From positions 3,534,001 to 3,598,000 of the forward strand of contig NZ_CP044285.1 of NCBI RefSeq assembly GCF_008728635.1: a stretch of DNA of 64,000 nt, written 5' to 3'. The stretch is from Hymenobacter baengnokdamensis. Its GTDB lineage: Bacteria > Bacteroidota > Bacteroidia > Cytophagales > Hymenobacteraceae. The notes under the pieces are model-generated. The model did not search any database, had not been told where the DNA came from, and saw nothing but the letters and a program-made list of their open reading frames with translations. The translations under genes were made by a program, and so were the position numbers. Shown piece by piece: positions 41,677 through 49,284 of this stretch. Each line of letters opens with the position of its first letter. Position 1 is the stretch's first letter.

Positions 41677-41684
41677 CAAAGGTA
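41677..41684 (-). promoter_or_regulatory. -7 element (TACCTTTG) for the riboswitch transcript
   Basis: Exact TAnnTTTG on the minus strand, placing the transcript start ~25 nt before P1 of the SAM-I riboswitch. No clear -33 TTG. Confidence 0.6.
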
Positions 41685-41697
41685 GCTACAAGTTTGG

Positions 41698-43179
41698 CTA
41701 ATGCAGGTTCACATTGGCTGGCTCTAGGCCCGGCCGGCTGAGCCGCAGGGAGTCGAGGCCGTACCACCGGGCGGCGTCCTGGTTGTAGCGGGCGCGGGCA
41801 TCCGGGCTGAGCGTTTCACCGATAATGAGCACATTCTGGGGATGAATGCCGCGTAACGGCTCCACGCTCACCTCGCGGGCACCGGCCTGCTTTGCCGCTT
41901 CGATAGCCGCCGTGCGCGCCGCTTGCTGGCGCTGCCAGGCGGGGGCATTTTCGAGTAATTCGCGCCAGGCCGCACGCTCGGTACCGCCGCCCGCCAGCAG
42001 CGCCGCATAGAGCAGCACCGGGAGCCGCAGGCGGCGCAGCAGCGGGCCAGGCCGGCGCGGCCCTTCGGCCGGCAGCGTGGCCCACCCTACCAACAGCCAG
42101 CTGGCCAACAAACTAAACCACAAAAAATTAAGCGTGCGAGCGGCCGGGTAGCCCCAGGCCGTGAAGCTCAGAAACAGCATTTGCAGCCCTAGCCCCCCGA
42201 GCACAAACAGCACGCCCTGACCTGCCGACAGCCGCAGGCCGGCGGGGCGCAGGTGCCGGTAGCGATATGCCGGTTGGGCCAGCAATACGGGCAGTACCAG
42301 CAGCGCCGTGAGTTGCCGGGGCTCGGTGAGGAAAAGCAGTGTTTGGGCCAGAGCCCGGCCGGCAACCTTGTAGAGCGGAATAGCCAGGCCGGGGTTTTCG
42401 TGCTGTAAGCGAATAGCATTGCCGGGGGCCAGCACCACTACCAGCGCGCCCGCCAGCGCCACGGCCGCCAGCCCCAGCCAGCGGCGAAGGGCCGGGTAGC
42501 TGGCGCGGCGGTAGCTAAGCCAGCAGCACCAGCCCAGAAACCAGGCCGCCAGCAGCAACGCCAGCTCGTTACTCCCTACCATGCCCAGCAGGGCCAGCGC
42601 GGCCACGGCGTACCAGGCGGCCCGCCCGGCGAAATGCGGCGCACGCCCTGCCTGCAGGGCCGCCACCGGAAACAGCATCGCCAGAATAACCGGCACCTGA
42701 TACACTACGGCACTCGAAAACCAGTAGAATGCCCCGTATGGGCTGGGCATCACGTAGAGCTGCGCCAATACCAGCGCCCCCGACCAGCCGGCCGCCGCGC
42801 GCCAACTCAGGCGCTGCCGCGCCAACACCCGCAGCGCCAGGGCCTGCACCACAAGCGTAGCACCCAGCCAGCCCAAAGACAACCACTTAAACCCAGGCAG
42901 CCAGCCATACGCAAGCGGATTAAGCCGCGTGAGCAGCAGGGTGAAATAGCGGCCCGTGAAATGCATATACAGGTAGCGCTGGGCGGGCCACTGCCCCACG
43001 CGCCGCGCCAGCGCCGCGTAGTCGTAGTCGTCCCAATAAGGCTGGCTATACAGGCACAGCGCCACATAAGGCAGTAGTAATAAGGCCAGCAGCCCACCCA
43101 GCAGCCAGCGCCGCCAGGGCCACACGCGGCGCAGCAGCCGGCGCCAACTAGCAGCTTGAGGAGTCTGGGCAATAGACAT
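41698..43179 (-). CDS. Multi-pass membrane protein (GT-C/DUF6056-like)
   Basis: A 493-residue protein with about 11-13 membrane helices. After the first helix a periplasmic loop has YSQPYWDDYDYAALARRVGQW; an acidic DD(Y) motif in this place is typical of GT-C lipid-sugar-dependent transferases and of the DUF6056 family. The C-terminal ~90 residues are soluble (SVEPLRGIHPQNVLIIGETL). It is the third gene of a tight minus-strand operon with the DegT aminotransferase and the Gfo/Idh dehydrogenase (4-bp gap to the latter). It probably acts in glycan export or transfer; substrate unknown. Confidence 0.72.
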   Translation of the reverse strand: MSIAQTPQAASWRRLLRRVWPWRRWLLGGLLALLLLPYVALCLYSQPYWDDYDYAALARRVGQWPAQRYLYMHFTGRYFTLLLTRLNPLAYGWLPGFKWLSLGWLGATLVVQALALRVLARQRLSWRAAAGWSGALVLAQLYVMPSPYGAFYWFSSAVVYQVPVILAMLFPVAALQAGRAPHFAGRAAWYAVAALALLGMVGSNELALLLAAWFLGWCCWLSYRRASYPALRRWLGLAAVALAGALVVVLAPGNAIRLQHENPGLAIPLYKVAGRALAQTLLFLTEPRQLTALLVLPVLLAQPAYRYRHLRPAGLRLSAGQGVLFVLGGLGLQMLFLSFTAWGYPAARTLNFLWFSLLASWLLVGWATLPAEGPRRPGPLLRRLRLPVLLYAALLAGGGTERAAWRELLENAPAWQRQQAARTAAIEAAKQAGAREVSVEPLRGIHPQNVLIIGETLSPDARARYNQDAARWYGLDSLRLSRPGLEPANVNLH

Positions 43180-43183
43180 TCTT

Positions 43184-44209
43184 TCAACGCAGGGCGTAAA
43201 TCCGCTCGATTATTTCCACCACTTTCAGGCCTTCGAGCGCGTTGGTGGTGGCAAAGCTGCGCTTTTGCACGGTAGCGACCACGTTTTCAATCACCTGCAC
43301 GTGGTTGGCCGCCGAGCCCTGGTACGGGCCATAGTCGTTGGATGGATTGGTCGGCGGCAGCGCGGGCATGGCGTACCCTTGCAAGTGGCAATAGTCAACT
43401 TTATCCATATACTGGCCGCCGATTCTCAGCGCCCCGCGCTCGGCTACCACCGTCAGGGAGCTTTCCAGATTGCGGTCCCACACGGCGGTGCTGTAGCTGA
43501 GCGTGCCGCTGCCGCCGCGCACAAGGTCGAAGGTGACCAGGCCGCTGTCCTCAAACTCGGTAATTCCCTGGTGCGTGAAGTCGCGGAAGCGGGCCGAAAT
43601 GTTGGTAATATCACCAAACACCCAATAAAGCAAATCTACGAAGTGACTGAACTGCGTGAAAAGCGTGCCTCCATCGAGCGCCTGCGTGCCCTTCCAGCCG
43701 CCGGCCTGATAATAGCGGGCATCACGGTTCCAGAAGCAGTTGAGCTGCACCAGAAACACCTGACCCAGCCGGCCCTCTCCTACCACCTGCTTGAGCCAGG
43801 CGGCGGGCGGCGAGTAGCGGTTTTGCATCACCCCAAACACCAGGCGGCCGGTTTGCAAAGCCGTATGCACAATACTTTCGGCGTCCGTTTTATGGAGCGC
43901 AATGGGTTTTTCAACAACGACGTGCAGGCCGTGCCGGAGGGCGGCAATGGCTTGCGGGGCGTGCAGGCCATTGGGCGTAGCTACGGTGAGCACGTCGGCG
44001 GCGGGTCCGCTTTGCAGGTATTCTTGGAGTGAAGAGTAGAATGGTACGCCGGGGAATTCGGCCGCCAGACCGGCGCGCAAGTCCTCGCGCACGTCTATGA
44101 GGGCCGCTAGCACCGCTCCGTCATGGCGCGCTACTAAAGCTGCGTGCCGCCGGCCGATGTGGCCCACGCCGCAGATAACGAAGCGTACGGGAGATAGGTA
44201 GTCGCTCAC
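43184..44209 (-). CDS. Gfo/Idh/MocA-family sugar dehydrogenase (WbpB/WlbA-like)
   Basis: A 341-residue NAD(P)-dependent oxidoreductase. The Rossmann loop is VRFVICGVGHIGRRHAALV, the family signature VVVEKPIALHKTDAE holds the EKP Lys, and the substrate domain has LNCFWNRDARYYQAGGWKG and LFTQFSHFVDLLYWVFGD. Together with the DegT aminotransferase 9 bp upstream it makes the pair (3-dehydrogenase plus aminotransferase) used to make UDP-3-amino-3-deoxy-GlcNAcA-type sugars (WbpB/WbpE, WlbA/WlbC). Whether the substrate is a uronate is not shown here. Confidence 0.86.
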   Translation of the reverse strand: MSDYLSPVRFVICGVGHIGRRHAALVARHDGAVLAALIDVREDLRAGLAAEFPGVPFYSSLQEYLQSGPAADVLTVATPNGLHAPQAIAALRHGLHVVVEKPIALHKTDAESIVHTALQTGRLVFGVMQNRYSPPAAWLKQVVGEGRLGQVFLVQLNCFWNRDARYYQAGGWKGTQALDGGTLFTQFSHFVDLLYWVFGDITNISARFRDFTHQGITEFEDSGLVTFDLVRGGSGTLSYSTAVWDRNLESSLTVVAERGALRIGGQYMDKVDYCHLQGYAMPALPPTNPSNDYGPYQGSAANHVQVIENVVATVQKRSFATTNALEGLKVVEIIERIYALR

Positions 44210-44218
44210 AAGACTGAA

Positions 44219-45361
44219 TCAAACATCAAAGAATGTATGCAGGCTGGCAATAATGTATTCCTGCTGATTCAGCGTCAGGCACGGATGCACGGGCAGCGAC
44301 AAAGCCTGCCCGCATAAGTTCTCCGCCACCGGAAACTGACCCAGCTTATAGTACAAATAAGTATAAGCTGGCTGCTGATGCACCGGTAATGGGTAATAAA
44401 CCGCACTAGCTATACTGCGCTGTTGCAGATGCACTTGCAGAGCGTCGCGGCGGTCGGCTCCAGTCATTTTAATCGTGTACTGGTGAAAAACGTGGCTACT
44501 GCGCGCGTCGCGGGCTGGTAGCTGTAGGCCGATAATACCGCCGAGCGCCGCGTCGTAGCGGGCGGCTATGGCCTGGCGGGCGGCCTGGGCGGCGGGCAGG
44601 TGCCGCAGCTTCACGCGTAGCAGGGCGGCTTGCAGGGTATCGAGGCGCGAGTTGAGGCCAATGCGCTGATGATAGTATTTCCGGCTCTGGCCGTGATTGG
44701 CCAGCTGTTTGAGTAGAGCAGCGCGGCCCGCATCGCGGGTAAGAAGCGCACCGCCATCACCCAGGCAACCCAGGTTTTTGCTCGGGAAGAAGGAGGTCGT
44801 GCCTACCTCACCTACCGTACCGGCGTAGCGGGTTTCGCCGCCGGCGAAGGTAAACGTGGCACCCAGCGCCTGGGCATTGTCTTCGACAAGGGCCACGCCC
44901 GATTCCTGGCAGATAGCGTTTAATTCTTCTAAATCAGCGCATTGCCCGAATAGATGCACCGCTACCACGGCCCCGGTACGCGGCGTAAGCGCGGCCCGCA
45001 CCGCTGCGGGGTCTATGTTGAACGTATCGGGCAACACATCAACCAATACCGGCCGTAGCCCCAGCAGGGCGGCAGCCTCCAGCGTAGCCACGTAGGTGAA
45101 CGCCGGTACGATAACTTCGGTGCCGGGCGGCAGTTCCAGCGCCATGAGGGCCAGGGTCAGGGCATCGGTGCCGTTGGCGCAGGGCACCACGTGGGCATTG
45201 CCCAGGTAGGCGCCCAGCTCGGCGGCAAACTGCCCCACGGCCGGACCCTGAATAAACGCCGCTTCGCGCAGCACTGCCTGCCAGGCCGCATCCAGCTCGG
45301 GTTGGTAAGGGGCATGCTCGGCGGCCAAATCGAGCAAATGAATGGGTAGTAACTCAGGCAA
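44219..45361 (-). CDS. DegT/DnrJ/EryC1/StrS-family sugar aminotransferase (WbpE/WlbC-like)
   Basis: A 380-residue PLP enzyme: PIHLLDLAAEHAPYQPELDA, VPCANGTDALTLALMAL, VIVPAFTYVATLEAAALLG, VHLFGQCADLEEL, LVEDNAQALGATF and the PLP lysine in TSFFPSKNLGCLGDGG. The start is uncertain. An open extension reaches 45406, but a -7 promoter element (TATCTTTG) lies inside it at 45392-45399, so the TTG at 45361 is preferred. It pairs with the Gfo/Idh enzyme downstream. Confidence 0.85.
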   Translation of the reverse strand: MPELLPIHLLDLAAEHAPYQPELDAAWQAVLREAAFIQGPAVGQFAAELGAYLGNAHVVPCANGTDALTLALMALELPPGTEVIVPAFTYVATLEAAALLGLRPVLVDVLPDTFNIDPAAVRAALTPRTGAVVAVHLFGQCADLEELNAICQESGVALVEDNAQALGATFTFAGGETRYAGTVGEVGTTSFFPSKNLGCLGDGGALLTRDAGRAALLKQLANHGQSRKYYHQRIGLNSRLDTLQAALLRVKLRHLPAAQAARQAIAARYDAALGGIIGLQLPARDARSSHVFHQYTIKMTGADRRDALQVHLQQRSIASAVYYPLPVHQQPAYTYLYYKLGQFPVAENLCGQALSLPVHPCLTLNQQEYIIASLHTFFDV

Positions 45362-45391
45362 GCTAGCTGTTTTTAAGGATTCGCCGAAGAC

Positions 45392-45399
45392 CAAAGATA
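45392..45399 (-). promoter_or_regulatory. -7 element (TATCTTTG) of the minus-strand sugar operon
   Basis: Exact TAnnTTTG on the minus strand, 15 bp after the GT2 stop and 31 bp before the chosen start of the aminotransferase. Confidence 0.55.
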
Positions 45400-45413
45400 C
45401 TGGCACCGGCCAG

Positions 45414-46319
45414 CTAACCCAGCTCTTGCAGCAGCCAGCGCAGCTTCAAGGCGTCGAGGGCGCGCAAATCGGGCCGGGGCGACAGTAAATTGCGCTGCAA
45501 AGCCGGCTCCAGCTTAGCCAGGGCGGCCAGCGCGGCACGCGCCAGCCCCAGCCGGCGCAGCCGGCGGGCGGTGCGCGCCAGGCGCGTGTCGGCGCCCAGT
45601 CCATCGGTGCGGAGCACCTGCGCCAGATTATGCACCGCCTGCCGGCTTTTTTCCAGAAAAACCGTGGCCGACTCCAGGCCATCGTGCAGCACGGGGTTAT
45701 CGAGGTGCTGCACGACTACGCCGGCTTGCGCCAGCGCCAGACCAAAGCGGGTGTCTTCGTGGCCATAGCCGCTCAGCCGCTCATCAAGCGGAAATCGATA
45801 TAGCAATTGCCGCTTTATCAGGGCATTATTAATAGTCAGCTGCCCGCCGGGGTCACGCTGCCTCGCGGCCGCCGGGCGCATCTCGCGGGCGCGGCCGTAG
45901 AGCCAGCGCAGCTGCAGCGCCGGGTCGGCGGGGGGCGTGGCTTCGTAAGTAGTGCCACCAATAAAAAGGCCGGCCCCGCGCTGGTCCTGCACAGCCTGGG
46001 CATAACGCGCCAGAAACGGCGCCCCGGCGGGCAGCAGGCTGTCGTTGTCGAGCAGCAGCAGCCACTCCTGGCGGGCGCGGACGGCCAGGCGATTGCGAAT
46101 GGCAGCGCGGCCTACATTGGCAGGCAGCTCTTCGTAGCGCACGCTCGGCAGCTGCGCCAGCAGTCGGTTTTGGCGCTGAAATTCGGCGGCCGAGCCATCA
46201 TCAAGCAGCACGATTTCAAAGCCTCCGAGCCAGCCCGGAGCTTGCCGCAGCAAACTCTCGACCAGCACCTTAACGCTGCGGTTGTAAACGGGAATCAGAA
46301 TAGATAAGCCGGCCAGCAT
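45414..46319 (-). CDS. GT2-family glycosyltransferase
   Basis: A 301-residue GT-A enzyme starting MLAGLSILIPVYNRSVKVLV (a 19-codon upstream extension is not used). Motifs are FEIVLLDDGSAAEFQRQN, NVGRAAIRNRLA, LLLLDNDSLLPAG (metal-binding DxD as DND) and LSGYGHEDTRFGLAL (the ED catalytic-type motif). It has no membrane helices. It probably adds one sugar in the second glycan pathway. It lies 17 bp after ftsE on the same strand. Confidence 0.86.
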   Translation of the reverse strand: MLAGLSILIPVYNRSVKVLVESLLRQAPGWLGGFEIVLLDDGSAAEFQRQNRLLAQLPSVRYEELPANVGRAAIRNRLAVRARQEWLLLLDNDSLLPAGAPFLARYAQAVQDQRGAGLFIGGTTYEATPPADPALQLRWLYGRAREMRPAAARQRDPGGQLTINNALIKRQLLYRFPLDERLSGYGHEDTRFGLALAQAGVVVQHLDNPVLHDGLESATVFLEKSRQAVHNLAQVLRTDGLGADTRLARTARRLRRLGLARAALAALAKLEPALQRNLLSPRPDLRALDALKLRWLLQELG

Positions 46320-46336
46320 CGGTAGCGACGAGTATG

Positions 46337-47014
46337 CTAGCGCCGGCCCGAATCCAGCAGCGCCCCATCTTTGCACGTCAGCACCCGGTGCGGGTATTTT
46401 TCGAGCAGCTGAAAATTGTGCGTCGCCATCAATATCGCCGTGCCGGCGTGGTTGATTTCCCGAAACAGCTCCATGATGCCGTCGGCCACTTCGGGGTCGA
46501 GGTTGCCCGTGGGCTCATCGGCCAGCAGCAGCACGGGCTCGTTGAGCAGGGCGCGCGCAATCACCACGCGCTGCTGCTCGCCACCCGAGAGGCGGTGCGG
46601 CATGCGGGCACCCACGCCGCTCAGCCCCACTTGCGTGAGCACCTCCTGCACGCGCTGCTGCTTGCGAGCCTTGCCCTTCCAACCAGTTGCATTTAGCACA
46701 AACAACAGATTTTCACTCACTGTACGGTCGCTCAGCAGCTGAAAATCCTGGAACACGATACCCAGCCGGCGGCGCAGGTAAGGCACTTTGCCCGCTGGCA
46801 GGCTCGCCAGGTCGAAGCCCGCCACAGTACCGCTACCCACTAGCAGCGGCAGGTCAGCATATAGCGTTTTTAAAATAGATGATTTGCCCGACCCGGTACG
46901 CCCTACCAGGTAAGCAAATTCGCTTTTGCCCAGCTCAAACGATACATTTTCCAGCACCGCCCGCTCTTCCTGCGTAATGGTGGCTCCGTGCAGCTCAATT
47001 ATCGGCTCGGTCAA
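46337..47014 (-). CDS. ftsE: FtsE-like ABC transporter ATP-binding protein
   Basis: A 225-residue ABC ATPase of the FtsE type: Walker A GRTGSGKSSILKTL, Q-loop GIVFQDFQLL, signature LSGGEQQRVVIARALL, Walker B VLLLADEPTGNLDPE and H-loop MATHNF. With FtsX it controls cell-wall hydrolases at the septum. No ftsX is adjacent, so the partner must lie elsewhere. It is followed by a GT2 gene in the same direction. LolD-like lipoprotein exporters are the alternative, but FtsE fits better by length and neighbours. Confidence 0.85.
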   Translation of the reverse strand: MTEPIIELHGATITQEERAVLENVSFELGKSEFAYLVGRTGSGKSSILKTLYADLPLLVGSGTVAGFDLASLPAGKVPYLRRRLGIVFQDFQLLSDRTVSENLLFVLNATGWKGKARKQQRVQEVLTQVGLSGVGARMPHRLSGGEQQRVVIARALLNEPVLLLADEPTGNLDPEVADGIMELFREINHAGTAILMATHNFQLLEKYPHRVLTCKDGALLDSGRR

Positions 47015-47056
47015 GTTTCAAAGTTAGTTAGTGGGAAGTATATAAGCCATCGCTAC

Positions 47057-47518
47057 TTAATTTTTAAACTTACTATTATAAGCCTCAATGGCTTTGCCAT
47101 AATGCGCATTGCTTACCGCAATAATAATACTCCCCAGCCAAGCGCTCAGCCCAATTGAATAGGGAACCGGCGCCTTGCTAAACCGGGAGCCTGGGTCGTA
47201 CGGGTGTTTATCCGACTGCACACCACCTATAATTATACCAGCCAGAAATAGGGGCAACAACCCAATCGCTAATCGCTGCTGGGCGTGGTACTTACGCAGC
47301 TCAACAGCAGATTTTGGATACGATTTTAACAGCCGTTTAATAGTAGCGTTGGTAACTGGCTCATTATTAACTGTATAGAATGCTCTTGAGTACCGTCCAT
47401 ACCCAGCTACGTTGAGTTTGATGGCACTGTCTTGCCGGCTGGCAGTGCCTGGTATTTGCGCCTGCGCCAAGCAGGCACAAAAGAGAAACGCCAACAGTAA
47501 GAAAGGGGGCTTTTTCAT
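47057..47518 (-). CDS. Hypothetical exported membrane protein
   Basis: A 153-residue protein with a signal peptide (MKKPPFLLLAFLFCACLAQA) and two later hydrophobic segments (~LAIGLLPLFLAGIIIGGV and ~YSIGLSAWLGSIIIAVSN). Between them is a polar stretch with DKHPYDPGSRFS. There is no recognised domain. It is AT-richer than its neighbours and is followed upstream by a gene-free AT-rich spacer (47519-47703), as expected for an accessory insertion. Confidence 0.65.
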   Translation of the reverse strand: MKKPPFLLLAFLFCACLAQAQIPGTASRQDSAIKLNVAGYGRYSRAFYTVNNEPVTNATIKRLLKSYPKSAVELRKYHAQQRLAIGLLPLFLAGIIIGGVQSDKHPYDPGSRFSKAPVPYSIGLSAWLGSIIIAVSNAHYGKAIEAYNSKFKN

Positions 47519-47703
47519 ACTTTTTACAGGTATCTGGTTAACGTATTAGCCTGACCCTCTCCGCAGAATAAGCTCTTACTACGGAACGTGGTCAAGCATA
47601 ATCAAAGCAATAACCAAACTCATGAGCAGCATATGAACTATTAAATCTTTCTATTTTTTTCTCTTGCTAAATATGAAATAATATACTTATAGCAATTAAT
47701 CAA
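47519..47703. other. AT-rich spacer, no gene seen
   Basis: 185 bp of unusually AT-rich DNA (for example TAAATCTTTCTATTTTTTTC and AAATATGAAATAATATACTT). The minus strand has only a 17-codon hydrophobic frame. It may be a remnant of an acquired segment. Confidence 0.4.
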
Positions 47704-47907
47704 TTACAGCTCCAGCTTGCGAAGCTTGCCAAACTCCAGCTCCGCTATAACGGATGCCAGTGGTACCTCCTGCCCTTCCAGTCCGTAGCGGTGCAGGTCT
47801 TTGAGCGGCCGGTCGGCCCGGAAATAGGCAATCAGCACGAAGCTCTCATCGCGCAGCTGGATGTAGTCCGGAATTTTGGCCTTGCCCTTTACTTTGATGA
47901 TGTACAC
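47704..47907 (-). CDS. Small conserved-looking hypothetical protein
   Basis: A 67-residue protein, MYIIKVKGKAKIPDYIQLRD, then SFVLIAYFRADRPLKDLHRY and a Leu-rich end. Codon use and amino-acid balance look like a real gene, and it lies between repeats without overlapping another gene. I recognise no family. It could be a small regulatory or adaptor protein. Confidence 0.6.
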   Translation of the reverse strand: MYIIKVKGKAKIPDYIQLRDESFVLIAYFRADRPLKDLHRYGLEGQEVPLASVIAELEFGKLRKLEL

Positions 47908-47912
47908 TGAAA

Positions 47913-48024
47913 GAATGTGGTAAATGTGGAAGATGTGGAAATGTGTTAATGCAAGCTGAAAATGCTGACTACACCTGGCATAGCCATTTTTCTACATTCT
48001 CCCCTCTTCCACATTTGCCACATT
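47913..48024. repeat. Inverted repeat between fsa and the small hypothetical gene
   Basis: AATGTGGTAAATGTGGAAGA (47913-47932) and TCTTCCACATTTGCCACATT (48005-48024) are complements with one mismatch. It has a ~70-nt centre and lies in the spacer just after the fsa stop. Confidence 0.8.
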
Positions 48025-48028
48025 AAAA

Positions 48029-48685
48029 CTACGAGTTTACTTTCTTATGGTCGGCCAGGAAAGTGGCCAGCCCTTTATCGGTCAGCGGGTGGTTGAGCAG
48101 GCCGGTGATAACATTGAGCGGGCAGGTAACTACGTCGGCGCCCAGCTCGGCGCACTGAATGAGGTGCGGTACGTGGCGCACGCTGGCAGCCAGCACTTCG
48201 GTGGCGTAGCCGTAGTTGGCAAAAATCTCGATAATCTGGGCAACCAGGCCCAGGCCGTCGGCCCCGATGTCATCGAGGCGGCCTACGAAGGGCGATACGT
48301 AGGTAGCCCCGGCTTTGGCAGCCAGCAGGGCCTGCCCGGCCGAGAAAATGAGCGTGCAGTTGGTCCGGATACCCTTGTCGCTGAAGTATTTGATGGCTTT
48401 TACGCCTTCCTTAATCATGGGCACTTTTACTACGATGTTGGGGTGCAGCTCGGCCAGGGCCTCGCCCTCCCGGATAATGCCCTCGTAGTCGGTAGCAATG
48501 ACCTCGGCCGACACGTCGCCGTCCACTATGTCGCAGATAGCGCGGTAGTGCGCCATCACCGCGTCGGTACCCCGGATGCCTTCTTTGGCCATCAGCGAGG
48601 GGTTGGTAGTTACGCCGTCAAGCACGCCGAGGTCAACGGCTTCCTGAATTTCGGCCAGGTTGGCCGTATCAATGAAGAACTTCAT
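48029..48685 (-). CDS. fsa: Fructose-6-phosphate aldolase / small transaldolase
   Basis: A 218-residue class I aldolase of the short transaldolase family: [33 protein letters not shown], the Schiff-base lysine in [12 protein letters not shown] (Lys87), [19 protein letters not shown], and [13 protein letters not shown]. Length and motifs fit both fructose-6-phosphate aldolase and small (TalC-type) transaldolases, which sequence inspection cannot separate. The 5' leader holds a hairpin at 48701-48749. Confidence 0.9.
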   Translation of the reverse strand: MKFFIDTANLAEIQEAVDLGVLDGVTTNPSLMAKEGIRGTDAVMAHYRAICDIVDGDVSAEVIATDYEGIIREGEALAELHPNIVVKVPMIKEGVKAIKYFSDKGIRTNCTLIFSAGQALLAAKAGATYVSPFVGRLDDIGADGLGLVAQIIEIFANYGYATEVLAASVRHVPHLIQCAELGADVVTCPLNVITGLLNHPLTDKGLATFLADHKKVNS

Positions 48686-48700
48686 TTGGTAGATGTCTGG

Positions 48701-48749
48701 TAAAACCGCTTGTCCTTGCTTCGCGGTGCTCGCAAGAACAAGCGGTTTA
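48701..48749. repeat. Hairpin in the fsa leader
   Basis: TAAAACCGCTTGTCCTTGC (48701-48719) pairs with GCAAGAACAAGCGGTTTA (48732-48749). It lies 16 bp before the fsa start. On the minus strand there is no T-run, so it is more a leader stem than a terminator. Confidence 0.6.
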
Positions 48750-48772
48750 GTAAGATAGGCAGCTTATAAAAA

Positions 48773-48837
48773 AGCCGGCCCAAAGCTACGCGCTGGCTAC
48801 CTAAACACGGCAGACAAAACGCGGCTCAGGGCCGGCT
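48773..48837 (-). terminator. Long-loop hairpin with T-run after the SRP RNA gene
   Basis: GGGCCGGCT/AGCCGGCCC arms (48829-48837 and 48773-48781) enclose ~47 nt. On the minus strand the second arm is followed by TTTTTTAT, so it may be a second terminator behind the SRP RNA. The loop contains TAGCTTTG (48788 to 48781), a possible -7 element for fsa. Confidence 0.5.
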
Positions 48838-48864
48838 GGAAACCAGAGGAAAAGACAAAAAAAA

Positions 48865-48956
48865 GCGAGCCAAAATCGCACCGCTCAACCACCTACCCTT
48901 GCTGCCTTCCGGCCCTGGGGGAGTTCAGCAGGAGCTGGTCGTTCTGACTCGCCGGT
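48865..48956 (-). ncRNA. ffs: Small SRP RNA (4.5S type)
   Basis: On the minus strand the conserved apical part reads CCAGGGCCGGAAGGCAGCAA followed by GGGTAGG, the SRP domain IV signature that binds Ffh (ffh is at 22392-23759). The basal stem closes with GCGAG near the 5' end and CTCGC at the 3' end, and a run of eight T follows. A -7 element TATCTTTG lies immediately upstream. The ends are estimated to within a few nucleotides. Confidence 0.93.
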
Positions 48957-48957
48957 G

Positions 48958-48965
48958 CAAAGATA
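48958..48965 (-). promoter_or_regulatory. -7 element (TATCTTTG) of the SRP RNA gene
   Basis: Exact TAnnTTTG on the minus strand, placed right for a start within a few nucleotides of the RNA 5' end. It touches the left arm of the family D repeat. Confidence 0.75.
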
Positions 48966-49283
48966 GACCGCAGATTTAACGGATTAAACAGATTTCGCGG
49001 ATACGCCTGCCTACGGCAGGCTGACTGGCTTGTCTATTAGGGATTTAGTGGGTAAAAATAATTCCTGAGGTCTGTTACGTGGCAAGAAAAAGCTGGGCTG
49101 GCCGTGCCATTGAGGGTAAAATGGGGGTAATTTTGCAGCCTCTTTCACCCAGCCCGGTTGGAAAAGCTACTGCTATCCTGACCAAGCTGCCCGAGCACTA
49201 AAGAAACGTCAGCTCATCAGCGTAATCAGCCTGCGAAGCAGGCGTATCCACGCAATCCGTTAAATCCGTTAAATCTGCGGTCT
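48965..49283. repeat. Family D repeat arms (CCGCAGATTTAACGGATT) flanking the guaA promoter region
   Basis: Left arm 48965-49020 (CCGCAGATTTAACGGATTAA, then CGGATACGCCTGC) and right arm 49230-49283 (GCAGGCGTATCC, then AATCCGTTAAATCTGCGG) are inverted copies ~210 bp apart. The right arm ends 2 bp before the guaA ATG. No coding frame lies inside the 320-bp spacer. The guaA promoter element lies between the arms, so these are more likely two separate repeat units than one mobile element. Confidence 0.75.
49110..49135 (+). promoter_or_regulatory. Probable guaA promoter
   Basis: TTG at 49110-49112 and TAATTTTG at 49128-49135 (exact TAnnTTTG), spaced 15 bp, somewhat short for the consensus. A ~145-nt leader follows that contains the right family D arm. 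Confidence 0.5.
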
Positions 49284-49284
49284 T

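Noticed and set aside
48965-49283. The family D arms around guaA considered as one 319-bp MITE
   Set aside because: The interior holds the probable guaA promoter and no target-site duplication is visible; two separate repeat units are simpler.
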